The notes under the pieces were generated by a model. The model saw only the letters and a list, made by a program, of their open reading frames with translations, was not told the DNA's origin and made no database searches. A program made the translations under genes and the position numbers. This document shows, one piece after another, positions 1-7,958 of a stretch of DNA of 24,974 bases (position 1 is the first letter of the stretch; each line of letters opens with the position of its first letter). Source of the DNA: JBBSUQ01 sp038234235 (GTDB taxonomy: Bacteria; Bacteroidota; Bacteroidia; Flavobacteriales_D; Crocinitomicaceae). The stretch lies in NCBI GenBank assembly GCA_038234235.1, contig JBBSUQ010000024.1:1-24974 (forward strand). Direction: 5' to 3'.

Positions 1-126
1 TGTACCATTTGCATCGCGAACCTACAATTTATTGTACCATTTACATCGCGAACCTACAATTTATTGTACCATTTGCATCGCAAACCTACAATTTATTGTA
101 CCATTTACATCGCGAACCTACAATTT
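1..126. repeat. 32-bp tandem repeat, about 4 copies, cut by the window edge
   Basis: Four head-to-tail units lie at 1-32, 33-64, 65-96 and 97-126. They differ only at unit position 11 (G, A, G, A in turn) and at position 18 (A instead of G in unit 3). Each unit carries an inner dyad (TTTGC-ATC-GCAAA, perfect in unit 3) and a dyad across each unit junction (TACAAT-TT-ATTGTA). The fourth unit overlaps the last codons and stop of acs. The array starts at the first base, so its full copy number is unknown. There are no unique spacers, so it is not a CRISPR array. Confidence 0.95.
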
Positions 127-2031
127 GCCCGCAATCAATTTATCAACCACCGACGGATCAATCAAAGTACTGGTATCGCCAAAATTATTTTCTTGTTGGT
201 TATCGGAATCGCTTTCGGCTATTTTTCTTAAAATTCGGCGCATAATTTTGCCAGATCTTGTTTTGGGTAAATCATCCACAAACTGAATTTTTTCTGGAAC
301 GGCAATTTTACCAATTTCATTTACCACACAATCAAGTATATATGAGCGTTCAATTTCTAATTCATTTTCTGAAGAATCCAACTTAACGAAGGCATAAATA
401 CTTTGCCCTTTTATTGGATGAGGATAACCAACAACGGCTGATTCTATTACGTTTTCAGCTTTATTTATTGCGTTTTCAATTTCTGCCGTTCCAAACCTAT
501 GTCCAGAAACATTTATAACATCATCTACCCTACCAATTATTCTGAACATTCCATTTTCATCTCTTTTTGCTCCGTCACCAGTAAAATAATAATTTTTATA
601 GTTAGAAAAATAAGTATGTCTGCAGCGCTCATGGTCGCCATAAGTAGTGCGCAACATTCCCGGCCAAGGAAATTTTACACATAAATATCCTTCTTGATCA
701 TTTTCATTTATTTCGTTCCCTTCTTGATCCAATAAAACGGCTTGAATTCCAGGTAGCGGATAACCTGCAAAGGTTGGTTTTTGAGGAGACAAATTGCCCA
801 AACCAGAAATCATAATTCCTCCCGTTTCTGTTTGCCACCAAGTATCTACAATGGGGCAATTAGCTTTGCCAATATTTTTAAAATACCATTGCCAAGCCTC
901 TTCATTTATTGGTTCTCCAACCGTTCCAAGAACTTTTAGAGATTTAAGTGAAGGATTTTTCGATAAAGTATCGTCACAAGCCATTAAAGCTCGAATTGCC
1001 GTAGGAGCTGTATAAAATTGGTTGACTTTGTATTTATCAATTACTTCCCAAAATCGACCGTTGTGCGGAAATGTTGGTATGCCTTCAAATAAAACTGAAC
1101 TTGCTCCGCAAAGTAGAGGTCCATAAATAATGTAAGAATGTCCAGTTATCCACCCAATATCTGCCGTACACCAATAAATATCTCCTTTTTTATATTGAAA
1201 AACGTTGCTAAAAGTGTAGGCTGTGTAAACCATGTAGCCACCACAAGAATGAACCACTCCTTTTGGTTTGCCCGTTGAACCCGATGTATAAAGTATAAAA
1301 AGTGGATCTTCTGCATCCATTATTTCTGCTGGACAAATAACACTTTGTTTTGCTAATTCCTTTTGGTAAGAGAAATCTCGGTTAGGAACTTTATTATATG
1401 TTTTCTCTGAAATTTCTACCACCGCCACATTTTTTACCGTTGGGCAATTTTTTAGCGCTTCATCTACCAGTGATTTTACATCCATAGATTTCGCACCTCT
1501 AAAAAGTTCATTAGAAGTAAACAAAAAAACAGCCTCGGCATCATTCAATCTATCGGCAAGAGCATTGGCAGAAAATCCAGCAAAAACTACTGAATGTATT
1601 GCTCCAATTCGGGCACATGCCAAAACTGCAATTGGCAGTTCAATTATCATTGGCATGTACAACCCTACTCTATCCCCTTTTTTAACCCCGTATGATTTTA
1701 AAAGATTTGCACATTTTTGAACTTCAATAAATAATTCATTGTAAGTGTACGATTTTTGTTTATCTACTGGATTATTTGGTTCCCAATGATAGGCAATTTC
1801 ATTTGCTTTTTCCGGTAAATTCCTTTCAAAAATATTTTCTGTGATGTTGAATTTTGCGTTTTTAAACCATTTTATTTTTGGTTCGCTGAAATTCCATTCT
1901 AAAACTTTATCCCATTTCGATTTCCAAATAAAATCTTCTGCAATATTTTCCCAGAATTGTTCTGGATTTACGATGCTTTTATTGTATTCTTCTTGATATT
2001 CCTTAAAGGAATTAATTTGAAAATCGCTCAT
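118..2031 (-). CDS. acs: Acetyl-CoA synthetase (AMP-forming)
   Basis: Activates acetate with ATP and CoA to acetyl-CoA through acetyl-AMP, in the cytoplasm, for acetate assimilation. The 637-residue length is normal for the family. Visible motifs: the AMP-binding P-loop YTSGSTGKPKGV at about 248-259, the adenylate-forming core WWQTETGG at 398-405, the hinge region with YFTGDGAKRDENG and GRVDDVINVSGHR, and the C-terminal TRSGKIMRR whose lysine (K595) is the acetylation-controlled catalytic lysine in known Acs enzymes. The N-terminus (SFKEYQEEYNKS...PEQFWENIA) fits the ACAS_N domain. The start ATG is at 2031; no clear Shine-Dalgarno sequence is seen. The stop codon sits inside the 32-bp tandem repeat. 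The gene is divergent from the arylsulfotransferase-like gene. No exact TAnnTTTG box was found upstream; TATATTTA at 2175-2168 (minus) is one mismatch away and would give a leader containing the 9-bp repeats. Confidence 0.97.
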   Translation of the reverse strand: MSDFQINSFKEYQEEYNKSIVNPEQFWENIAEDFIWKSKWDKVLEWNFSEPKIKWFKNAKFNITENIFERNLPEKANEIAYHWEPNNPVDKQKSYTYNELFIEVQKCANLLKSYGVKKGDRVGLYMPMIIELPIAVLACARIGAIHSVVFAGFSANALADRLNDAEAVFLFTSNELFRGAKSMDVKSLVDEALKNCPTVKNVAVVEISEKTYNKVPNRDFSYQKELAKQSVICPAEIMDAEDPLFILYTSGSTGKPKGVVHSCGGYMVYTAYTFSNVFQYKKGDIYWCTADIGWITGHSYIIYGPLLCGASSVLFEGIPTFPHNGRFWEVIDKYKVNQFYTAPTAIRALMACDDTLSKNPSLKSLKVLGTVGEPINEEAWQWYFKNIGKANCPIVDTWWQTETGGIMISGLGNLSPQKPTFAGYPLPGIQAVLLDQEGNEINENDQEGYLCVKFPWPGMLRTTYGDHERCRHTYFSNYKNYYFTGDGAKRDENGMFRIIGRVDDVINVSGHRFGTAEIENAINKAENVIESAVVGYPHPIKGQSIYAFVKLDSSENELEIERSYILDCVVNEIGKIAVPEKIQFVDDLPKTRSGKIMRRILRKIAESDSDNQQENNFGDTSTLIDPSVVDKLIAGKL

Positions 2032-2081
2032 TGTATAGTGTTCTTGAAAATTTAATTCGACTCGCTTACTTCGACTTCGCT

Positions 2082-2135
2082 CAGCAACCGCAGCAACCTC
2101 AGCAACCGCAGCAACCTAAGCAACCTCAGCAACCG
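2082..2135. repeat. 9-bp tandem repeat CAGCAACCK, six copies
   Basis: Six consecutive 9-mers (CAGCAACCG or CAGCAACCT, one beginning AAG) fill 2082-2135 in the divergent spacer between acs and the next gene. They are much richer in G+C than their surroundings. On the minus strand the left border continues as GCTGAGCGAAGTCGAA (2085-2070), which resembles a dispersed intergenic motif I recall from Bacteroidota genomes. Read on the plus strand the units would spell Gln-Gln-Pro repeats, but the frame has no ATG and stops soon after. Confidence 0.9.
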
Positions 2136-2203
2136 GCGAAAGCTCAGTGGCCGTAGCTCATCACACGTAAATATAAACAGATTTTATTAAAACTAATAAA
2201 AAG

Positions 2204-2234
2204 TTGTAGATACAAGTTTCATAATATATCTTTG
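2204..2234 (+). promoter_or_regulatory. Promoter of the arylsulfotransferase-like gene
   Basis: TTG at 2204-2206, a 20-nt spacer, then TATCTTTG at 2227-2234 match the Bacteroidota sigma-A type consensus (TTG, 17-23 nt, TAnnTTTG). Transcription would begin near 2240, leaving a leader of about 18 nt before the ATG at 2258. Confidence 0.65.
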
Positions 2235-2257
2235 AGAAAAATAGATTACGTACTATC

Positions 2258-3856
2258 ATGAAAAGATTTATCTACTTATCGGTGGTTTGCACCTTTTTAA
2301 TTATTGATTCATTTAAAGCCCAAAACACAGTTGGATTAATTAATTACAACAACCCAACAGCTGGCTATACTTTATTCACGCCAGAAACTTCTAATTTTGT
2401 TTATCTTGTAGACGACTGTGGTTATTTTGTGAATAAGTGGACATTTTCAGATGCGCCAAGACTTACTTGTTACTTACTTGAAGATGGAACAATGGTGCGG
2501 GCAAACACCAATTCCATTGAAGCGCGTGATTGGAACAACAATTTATTATGGTCTGCAGATTTAAATACACTAGGTTATGTCCAACATCATGATATTGCAG
2601 TCATGCCTAATGGACATGTTTTGCTCTTGGTATTTGATATTAGAACAAGTCTGCAGTCTAAAGCCAATGGTAGAAATCCAGCAAATGCAATTGGAGCTCT
2701 TAAATTGGATGCAGTTGTCGAAATTGAAATAACAGGAATAAATCAGGCATTTGAAGTTTGGAGATGGAGTTTTTGGGACCATCTTGTGCAAGATTTCGAT
2801 TCTAGCAAATTAAATTTTGGAGATGTTGCAAATTCGCCTCAATTGCTGGATATTAATTATGATCTCGGAGAAATGAACGATTATACGCATTGCAATGCTA
2901 TTGATTACAACCCTGCATTAAATCAAATAATGCTATCCGCAAGACATTTAAGTGAAATTTATATTATTGAACATACAAGTAGCACACAAGACGCTACTGG
3001 TCATACTGGCGGAATATATGGCAAAGGCGGTGATTTTCTTTATCGTTGGGGCAATCCAGATGTTTACCAACAAGGCAATCCATCAGACCAAAAATTATTT
3101 TTACAGCACGATTCAAAATGGGTGAAAGCAGGATATCCAGATGCAGGAAAAATTTCTGCCTTTAGTAATGGTCCAAAATTCGGAGATTCAATTAGCTCAA
3201 TCGTTTTGTTCCAACCAGAAATAGTCGCAAATGATTACATCATGAATAACGGTGCGTTTGAACCTCAAAATTTAGATTTTTCATGGTCAGGCGTTATCTA
3301 TGGCGATACAATGTTTGAAAGTCGAAAATCAGGAGCACATTTTCTATCGAACGGGAATTTTATGTTTACGGAAAATTCAAAAGGAAGAATAACTGAGATG
3401 GATAAAAGTGGAATCATTCTTTGGACTTATGTAAATCCACAAGGTTTAAATCTTTATAATCAGTATGACATTCTTCAACAATATTCTACGGCAATTTTTA
3501 GAGGTGAAAAATATGAATCAAACTATTTAGGGCTTATTGGAAAAGATCTAAGTCCAAAAGGATTAATTGAAGATCAAAATACACTTAGTGTAACCTGCAA
3601 TTCTTCACTTGGTATTGATGTTCAAAATTTAAATAAAATATTCGTTGCAAATCCAGTTACAGACCAAATTTTAGCTTTTATTGAACCTTTAGAATTTGTT
3701 AACCTCACAATTATGAGTGTAACTGGTAAAACGTGTTATTATATCAAGGATTTTTCAGGCAAAGAATTGTCAGTCCAACTAGATTCTGGAATATATTTCG
3801 TTACCTATGAAAAAGAAGGAAAAGTGTATTCGCAAAAAATAATTGTGGATAATTAA
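2258..3856 (+). CDS. Secreted arylsulfotransferase (ASST)-like protein with T9SS sorting domain
   Basis: A 532-residue exported protein. Residues 1-21 form a signal peptide ending before QNTVG. The body resembles bacterial arylsulfotransferase-like beta-propeller proteins: an HHDIAVMPNGHVLLL segment (H110/H111), HCNAIDYNP...QIMLSARH (H211), a GDFLYRWGNP segment and LFLQHDSKW (H284). In known ASST enzymes a histidine carries the sulfate during transfer from an aryl sulfate to a phenolic acceptor; which histidine would act here cannot be told. The last 75 or so residues (IFVANPVTDQILAF ... SGIYFVTYEKEGKVYSQKI) are a typical type A C-terminal sorting domain of the type IX secretion system, so the protein is probably exported to the cell surface or medium. 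It has its own promoter-like site and no partner gene nearby. The family call is from motif and layout; the substrate is unknown. Confidence 0.82.
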   Translation: MKRFIYLSVVCTFLIIDSFKAQNTVGLINYNNPTAGYTLFTPETSNFVYLVDDCGYFVNKWTFSDAPRLTCYLLEDGTMVRANTNSIEARDWNNNLLWSADLNTLGYVQHHDIAVMPNGHVLLLVFDIRTSLQSKANGRNPANAIGALKLDAVVEIEITGINQAFEVWRWSFWDHLVQDFDSSKLNFGDVANSPQLLDINYDLGEMNDYTHCNAIDYNPALNQIMLSARHLSEIYIIEHTSSTQDATGHTGGIYGKGGDFLYRWGNPDVYQQGNPSDQKLFLQHDSKWVKAGYPDAGKISAFSNGPKFGDSISSIVLFQPEIVANDYIMNNGAFEPQNLDFSWSGVIYGDTMFESRKSGAHFLSNGNFMFTENSKGRITEMDKSGIILWTYVNPQGLNLYNQYDILQQYSTAIFRGEKYESNYLGLIGKDLSPKGLIEDQNTLSVTCNSSLGIDVQNLNKIFVANPVTDQILAFIEPLEFVNLTIMSVTGKTCYYIKDFSGKELSVQLDSGIYFVTYEKEGKVYSQKIIVDN

Positions 3857-3931
3857 AAAATAAATTATAGTCAAAACTTTATATTAAATTAATATATTGT
3901 CCAAAATTTTATAGAAATAAATAAACACAAA

Positions 3932-4807
3932 ATGATAAAATTTACTTGTGGTGAGCGAAGTCAAATTAAATTTACTACTATTTTCATTGTACTTTTTCTT
4001 ATAATTGGATGCAGGGAAAAAACCGAACCTGTTGAAATGAAGGATGATATTGTAACAGAAGATATTGAAATAATGGAATCTGAGGATATGGATTTTTTAT
4101 TACCTCAACCAATTACATTAGTTAAAGCACTGGAGGAAGCTGGTTTGACTTATGATGAAAAAAACATAAATCCTTATACTAAGAAAAATAAATACATTAA
4201 AAAATCAAGTCAAATTTTAAATTTTGGAGTTTATTCAGCTGACTTAGCATATTGCATTATTAATAAAGAAAAACAAACGGCACTCAATTATTTAAAAACA
4301 CTTAGAGAAATTGCACCATCAATTGGTTTAGAATCTGTTTTTTCAGATAAAGAGTTGTTAAAGAAATTTGAAACGGAAATCGAAAATCCTGAAATGCTTG
4401 AAGAACTTGTTTATTTAATGCAGGAAAAAATGGATGATTATCTTGCAGATAACGACATGAAGTACCTTGCTGTTGTAGAATTTGCAGGAGCATGGGTTGA
4501 AGGGATGCACATTGGTATGAATGAATTTAATGAAACAACATCAGTTAAATTAAAAGCCGCCCTCACGGATCAAATGAATTTGGTAGAAAACACAATTAAA
4601 GGACTTGAAAAATATCCGAATTCTGATGAACTCATTAGCGCTGTAGTTTCAAGATTAAGTGAATTACAAAATACTTACAATAATTTTGAAAGTGTAAAAA
4701 TTGCAAAAAATTCTGAAAATCACTCAAGCCCTATACTTACTTCAGAGGAAGTTGGAAAATTAGCATTAATAATAAAAGAAACTCGAGAATTAATTGTAGG
4801 AAAATAA
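3932..4807 (+). CDS. Conserved Bacteroidota lipoprotein of unknown function
   Basis: A 291-residue predicted lipoprotein with lipobox LIIGC (Cys27) and an acidic stretch after it. The rest looks almost wholly alpha-helical. The segments NFGVYSADLAYC (around 90-105) and FAGAWVEGMHIGMN (around 185-200) match from memory a Bacteroidota lipoprotein family (GVY-ADLxYA ... GxWIEGLYI) with no known function. The gene is followed after 4 bp by a small exported protein, so the two are probably co-transcribed. The signal peptide is odd: its n-region carries an extra CGERSQI segment that looks like a 30-bp in-frame insertion (see findings); without it the leader would be a normal 17-residue lipoprotein signal. 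No clear promoter or Shine-Dalgarno sequence is visible in the 75-bp upstream spacer. Confidence 0.8.
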   Translation: MIKFTCGERSQIKFTTIFIVLFLIIGCREKTEPVEMKDDIVTEDIEIMESEDMDFLLPQPITLVKALEEAGLTYDEKNINPYTKKNKYIKKSSQILNFGVYSADLAYCIINKEKQTALNYLKTLREIAPSIGLESVFSDKELLKKFETEIENPEMLEELVYLMQEKMDDYLADNDMKYLAVVEFAGAWVEGMHIGMNEFNETTSVKLKAALTDQMNLVENTIKGLEKYPNSDELISAVVSRLSELQNTYNNFESVKIAKNSENHSSPILTSEEVGKLALIIKETRELIVGK

Positions 4808-4811
4808 TATT

Positions 4812-5306
4812 ATGATAACATTAAAACACACCCCAATTTTAGCAATATTATTTATCTTTTTAACTTCAGGTCTTTATCAAGATCATTCAAAGTATGAAGC
4901 GAAAGTAAATACATACAAAGAAGAATGTAAACAAGATATTAAACCAGCAAGATACGAATCTTCCATTGTTACTTATTATAATACTTCAAAGAATTCTCAA
5001 ACGAAATCATTAGAAATTTTATTAATTTCTTCTGGCAACTACGTGTTTTCAGTTAATGGCAAACTTTGCAATTCGAATGTTGAAATGAAGATTTATGATA
5101 ATCCTTCTGACAATAAAAAAAGAAATTTGCTTAAAACGATAGAATTAAAAAATCAAATGGTGAATTTTGAATCCAATGACTTAAATATTGCTTTTCGCAA
5201 AATGGTGAAGAATGCTGACAGATTGAAAAAAGTATTCATCGAATATGAAATCTCGGAGGGTTCAGAAAGTCAAGATGCTATAATTCTTGTTTTAGGACTT
5301 AAATAA
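4812..5306 (+). CDS. Small exported protein of unknown function
   Basis: A 164-residue protein that I do not recognise. The N-terminus (KHTPILAILFIFLTSGLY) is a hydrophobic signal segment without a lipobox cysteine. The mature part is hydrophilic and may be beta-rich (alternating segments such as SLEILLISSGNYVFSVNG and VFIEYEISEG), ending in a hydrophobic strand-like AIILVLGLK. It starts 4 bp after the lipoprotein gene, so the pair probably forms one operon and may act together at the cell envelope. No catalytic motif is visible. Confidence 0.7.
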   Translation: MITLKHTPILAILFIFLTSGLYQDHSKYEAKVNTYKEECKQDIKPARYESSIVTYYNTSKNSQTKSLEILLISSGNYVFSVNGKLCNSNVEMKIYDNPSDNKKRNLLKTIELKNQMVNFESNDLNIAFRKMVKNADRLKKVFIEYEISEGSESQDAIILVLGLK

Positions 5307-5341
5307 TATTGCTAAGACATCTTCCTTATTTTTGAAATAAC

Positions 5342-5349
5342 TATTTTTG
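5342..5349 (+). promoter_or_regulatory. Candidate -7 box for the thrS operon
   Basis: TATTTTTG at 5342-5349, followed by C as in many Bacteroidota promoters, would start a transcript near 5356 with a leader of about 15 nt. A second identical box lies at 5327-5334 with TTG at 5309-5311 (15-nt spacing, rather short). Neither has an ideally spaced TTG, so which one is used is open. Confidence 0.4.
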
Positions 5350-5370
5350 CAGTCCAATTAAAATAAGACG

Positions 5371-7317
5371 ATGGTAAAAGTGACGCTTCCTGACGGATCA
5401 GCGAGAGAATTTGAAAACGGAGTTAGCGCTCTTGATGTTGCAAAAAATATTTCAGAAGGCCTAGCAAGAAATGTTTTGGCTGCAAAAATTGATGGTAAAA
5501 TAGTTGATGCTTCTGCCGTTATCAGTAAAGATGTCGATTTACAATTGTTGACGTGGAATGACACAGAAGGCAAAAGCACAATGTGGCACTCATCAGCTCA
5601 TCTTATGGCTGAAGCGTTGGAATCTTTATATCCAGGAATAAAATTAGCAATTGGTCCACCGGTTACAAATGGTTTTTATTACGACATCGACTTAATGGAA
5701 TACAGTATCTCTGAAAAAGATCTAGAAACCATTGAAGCCAAAATGAAAGAATTGGTTAAAGATAAAGCTGAGTTTATTAGAAAAGAGGTTTCAAAAAAAG
5801 ATGCGTTAGCCTATTTCGAAGAAAAACAAGATCCTTATAAATTGGAATTAATTCAAGATTTAGAAGACGGAAACATCACTTTTTATAGTCAAGGAAATTT
5901 TACAGATTTATGCCGAGGACCTCACATACCACACACTGGTTTTATAAAAGCTATTAAACTTACAGCAATTGCAGGAGCCTATTGGCGAGGCGACGAAAAA
6001 AACAAACAACTTACAAGAATATACGGAATTACATTTCCAAAATCTTCTGATTTAACTGAATATCTTGAACTTGTAGAAGAAGCGAAACGCAGAGATCATA
6101 GAAAATTAGGAAAAGAACTTGAATTGTTTACTTTTTCTCAAAGAGTTGGTCAAGGTTTACCACTTTGGTTGCCAAAAGGCGCTGCTTTGAGAGAACGACT
6201 TGAAAATTTCCTTAAAAAAGCTCAGAAAAAAGCAGGATACGAACAAGTTATTACACCACATATTGGTAGCAAAGAATTGTATGTTTGTTCAGGTCATTAT
6301 GAAAAATATGGAGCTGATTCTTTCCAACCGATAAAAACCCCAGATTTGAGTGAAGAATTTTTACTTAAACCAATGAACTGTCCGCACCATTGCGAAATAT
6401 ATAAATCTAAGCCTAGATCTTATAAAGATTTGCCAGTAAGATTTGCAGAATTTGGTACGGTTTATAGATACGAGCAGTCTGGAGAATTGCACGGACTTAC
6501 AAGAGTTAGAGGCTTTACGCAAGACGATGCACACATTTTCTGTATGCAAGAACAAGTTAAAGAAGAATTTAAAAAAGTTATTGATCTTGTTCTTTATATA
6601 TTCAAAACCTTAGATTTTCAAAATTTCAAAGCTCAAATATCTTTGAGAGATCCAGAAACTCCATCTAAATACATTGGATCGGATGAAAATTGGGAAAAAG
6701 CAGAAAATGCAATAATTGAAGCAGCAGCTGAAAAGAATTTAGAAACCAAAATAGAATATGGCGAAGCGGCATTTTATGGCCCAAAACTAGATTTCATGGT
6801 TCAAGATGCCTTGGGCAGAGAATGGCAATTAGGAACAATTCAGGTAGATTACAATTTACCAGAAAGATTTGAACTAGAATATACTGGGGCCGACAATCAG
6901 AAACACAGACCGGTAATGATACACCGAGCACCTTTTGGATCAATGGAAAGATTTGTTGCAGTTTTGTTAGAACATTGCGCTGGAGATTTCCCATTATGGC
7001 TAACTGGCGACCAAGTTGTAATTTTGCCAATAAGTGATAAATTTAATTCTTATGCCGAAAAAGTTTTAGAATTGCTAAATAATTACGATATTCGCGGCTT
7101 CGTTGACGACCGAAATGAAAAGATCGGTAAAAAAATTCGTGAATCAGAGCTGGGCAAAATTCCGTTCATGCTTATAGTTGGTGAAAAAGAAGCTGAGAGT
7201 GGTGAACTTTCAGTGAGAAAAAGATTGGAAGGAGACTTAGGTACAATGAGTGTTGAAGTTTTCGCTGATGTAATAAAAAACGCCATAGAAGAAGAATTGT
7301 CAACAAATGGTAAATGA
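5371..7317 (+). CDS. thrS: Threonyl-tRNA synthetase
   Basis: Charges tRNA-Thr with threonine in the cytoplasm. The 648 residues carry the full bacterial architecture: N-terminal TGS domain (about 1-64, VTLPDGSAREFENG), the editing (SAD) domain with HSSAH at 73-77 and CRGPHIP, the class II catalytic core with MNCPHH (C337), DDAHIF (H388) and MIHRAPFGSMERF (H518) supplying the three zinc ligands, and a C-terminal anticodon-binding domain (PLWLTGDQVVILPIS onward). It is the first gene of a thrS-infC-rpmI-rplT operon, the order seen in many bacteria. The start at 5371 gives the usual length; no strong Shine-Dalgarno sequence is present. I saw no tRNA-like operator or T-box in the short leader. 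Confidence 0.98.
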   Translation: MVKVTLPDGSAREFENGVSALDVAKNISEGLARNVLAAKIDGKIVDASAVISKDVDLQLLTWNDTEGKSTMWHSSAHLMAEALESLYPGIKLAIGPPVTNGFYYDIDLMEYSISEKDLETIEAKMKELVKDKAEFIRKEVSKKDALAYFEEKQDPYKLELIQDLEDGNITFYSQGNFTDLCRGPHIPHTGFIKAIKLTAIAGAYWRGDEKNKQLTRIYGITFPKSSDLTEYLELVEEAKRRDHRKLGKELELFTFSQRVGQGLPLWLPKGAALRERLENFLKKAQKKAGYEQVITPHIGSKELYVCSGHYEKYGADSFQPIKTPDLSEEFLLKPMNCPHHCEIYKSKPRSYKDLPVRFAEFGTVYRYEQSGELHGLTRVRGFTQDDAHIFCMQEQVKEEFKKVIDLVLYIFKTLDFQNFKAQISLRDPETPSKYIGSDENWEKAENAIIEAAAEKNLETKIEYGEAAFYGPKLDFMVQDALGREWQLGTIQVDYNLPERFELEYTGADNQKHRPVMIHRAPFGSMERFVAVLLEHCAGDFPLWLTGDQVVILPISDKFNSYAEKVLELLNNYDIRGFVDDRNEKIGKKIRESELGKIPFMLIVGEKEAESGELSVRKRLEGDLGTMSVEVFADVIKNAIEEELSTNGK

Positions 7318-7321
7318 TTAA

Positions 7322-7870
7322 ATGAGAAAAGACAACAAAAGAAATTTTACGAGAAGAGAGGAAACTGTTCTGCACAAGATTAATGAAAAAATCACTGCAA
7401 GAGAAGTCCGCTTGGTAAACGAAGGCGAAGAGCCACAGGTATTATCCACATCAGATGCTATAAAATTAGCTGAAGAAATGGATTTAGATTTAGTGGAAAT
7501 TTCGCCAAATGCGGTTCCACCCGTTTGTAAAATACTGGATTACAGAAAATTTCTGTACAACCAAAAACGCAAGCAGAAAGAACTAAAAGCGAAACAAAGT
7601 AAAATAGTCTTGAAAGAGATTCGTTTTGGTCCGAATACAGACGACCATGATTTCAATTTCAAGTTGGCTCATGCTCGCAAATTTTTAGAAGAAGGCAGTA
7701 AGGTTAAAGCTTACGTTTTTTTTAGAGGTAGAACAATTGTGTTTAAGGACAGAGGTGAAATACTTTTATTGAAATTTGCGCAAGAATTAGCGGACGTTGG
7801 AGCTGTAGAGCAACTGCCAAAATTAGAAGGAAAAAGGATGATCATTATGATTAATCCAAAGAAAAAATAG
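7322..7870 (+). CDS. infC: Translation initiation factor IF-3
   Basis: Binds the 30S subunit and polices start-codon selection. The 182 residues contain the N-domain (KINEKITAREVRLVNEGEEP ... PPVCKILDYRKFLYNQ), a basic linker helix (KRKQKELKAKQSK) and the C-domain (VLKEIRFGPNTDDHDFNFKL ... EGKRMIIMINP). Its first ATG lies 4 bp after the thrS stop, and an in-frame TAA directly precedes it, so the start is fixed unless a rare codon downstream is used. Unlike Escherichia coli infC, which starts at AUU, this gene has a normal ATG. A basic extension of about 17 residues precedes the conserved domain. Confidence 0.97.
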   Translation: MRKDNKRNFTRREETVLHKINEKITAREVRLVNEGEEPQVLSTSDAIKLAEEMDLDLVEISPNAVPPVCKILDYRKFLYNQKRKQKELKAKQSKIVLKEIRFGPNTDDHDFNFKLAHARKFLEEGSKVKAYVFFRGRTIVFKDRGEILLLKFAQELADVGAVEQLPKLEGKRMIIMINPKKK

Positions 7871-7958
7871 GACAAGTATTTTTTTGAAATTTAAATTTAA
7901 AATTCAAGAGGAGTCCAAAAGAAGTTAATACAGAGTTAACGATTTAAAATTAACAGAG

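Noticed and set aside
1..126. CRISPR array
   Set aside because: The units are directly joined with no unique spacers, and no cas gene is present.
9..286. Short plus-strand open frames across the 32-bp repeat and the acs 3' end
   Set aside because: The peptide repeats only mirror the DNA repeat in shifted frames, and the rest is antisense to acs.
2040..2144. Gln-Gln-Pro repeat peptide encoded across 2082-2135
   Set aside because: The frame has no ATG, ends at a TAG soon after the repeat, and lies in a divergent promoter region.
3880..3896. 17-bp AT-only dyad (TATATTAA-A-TTAATATA) before the lipoprotein gene
   Set aside because: It consists of A and T only in a very AT-rich spacer, where such dyads are expected by chance.
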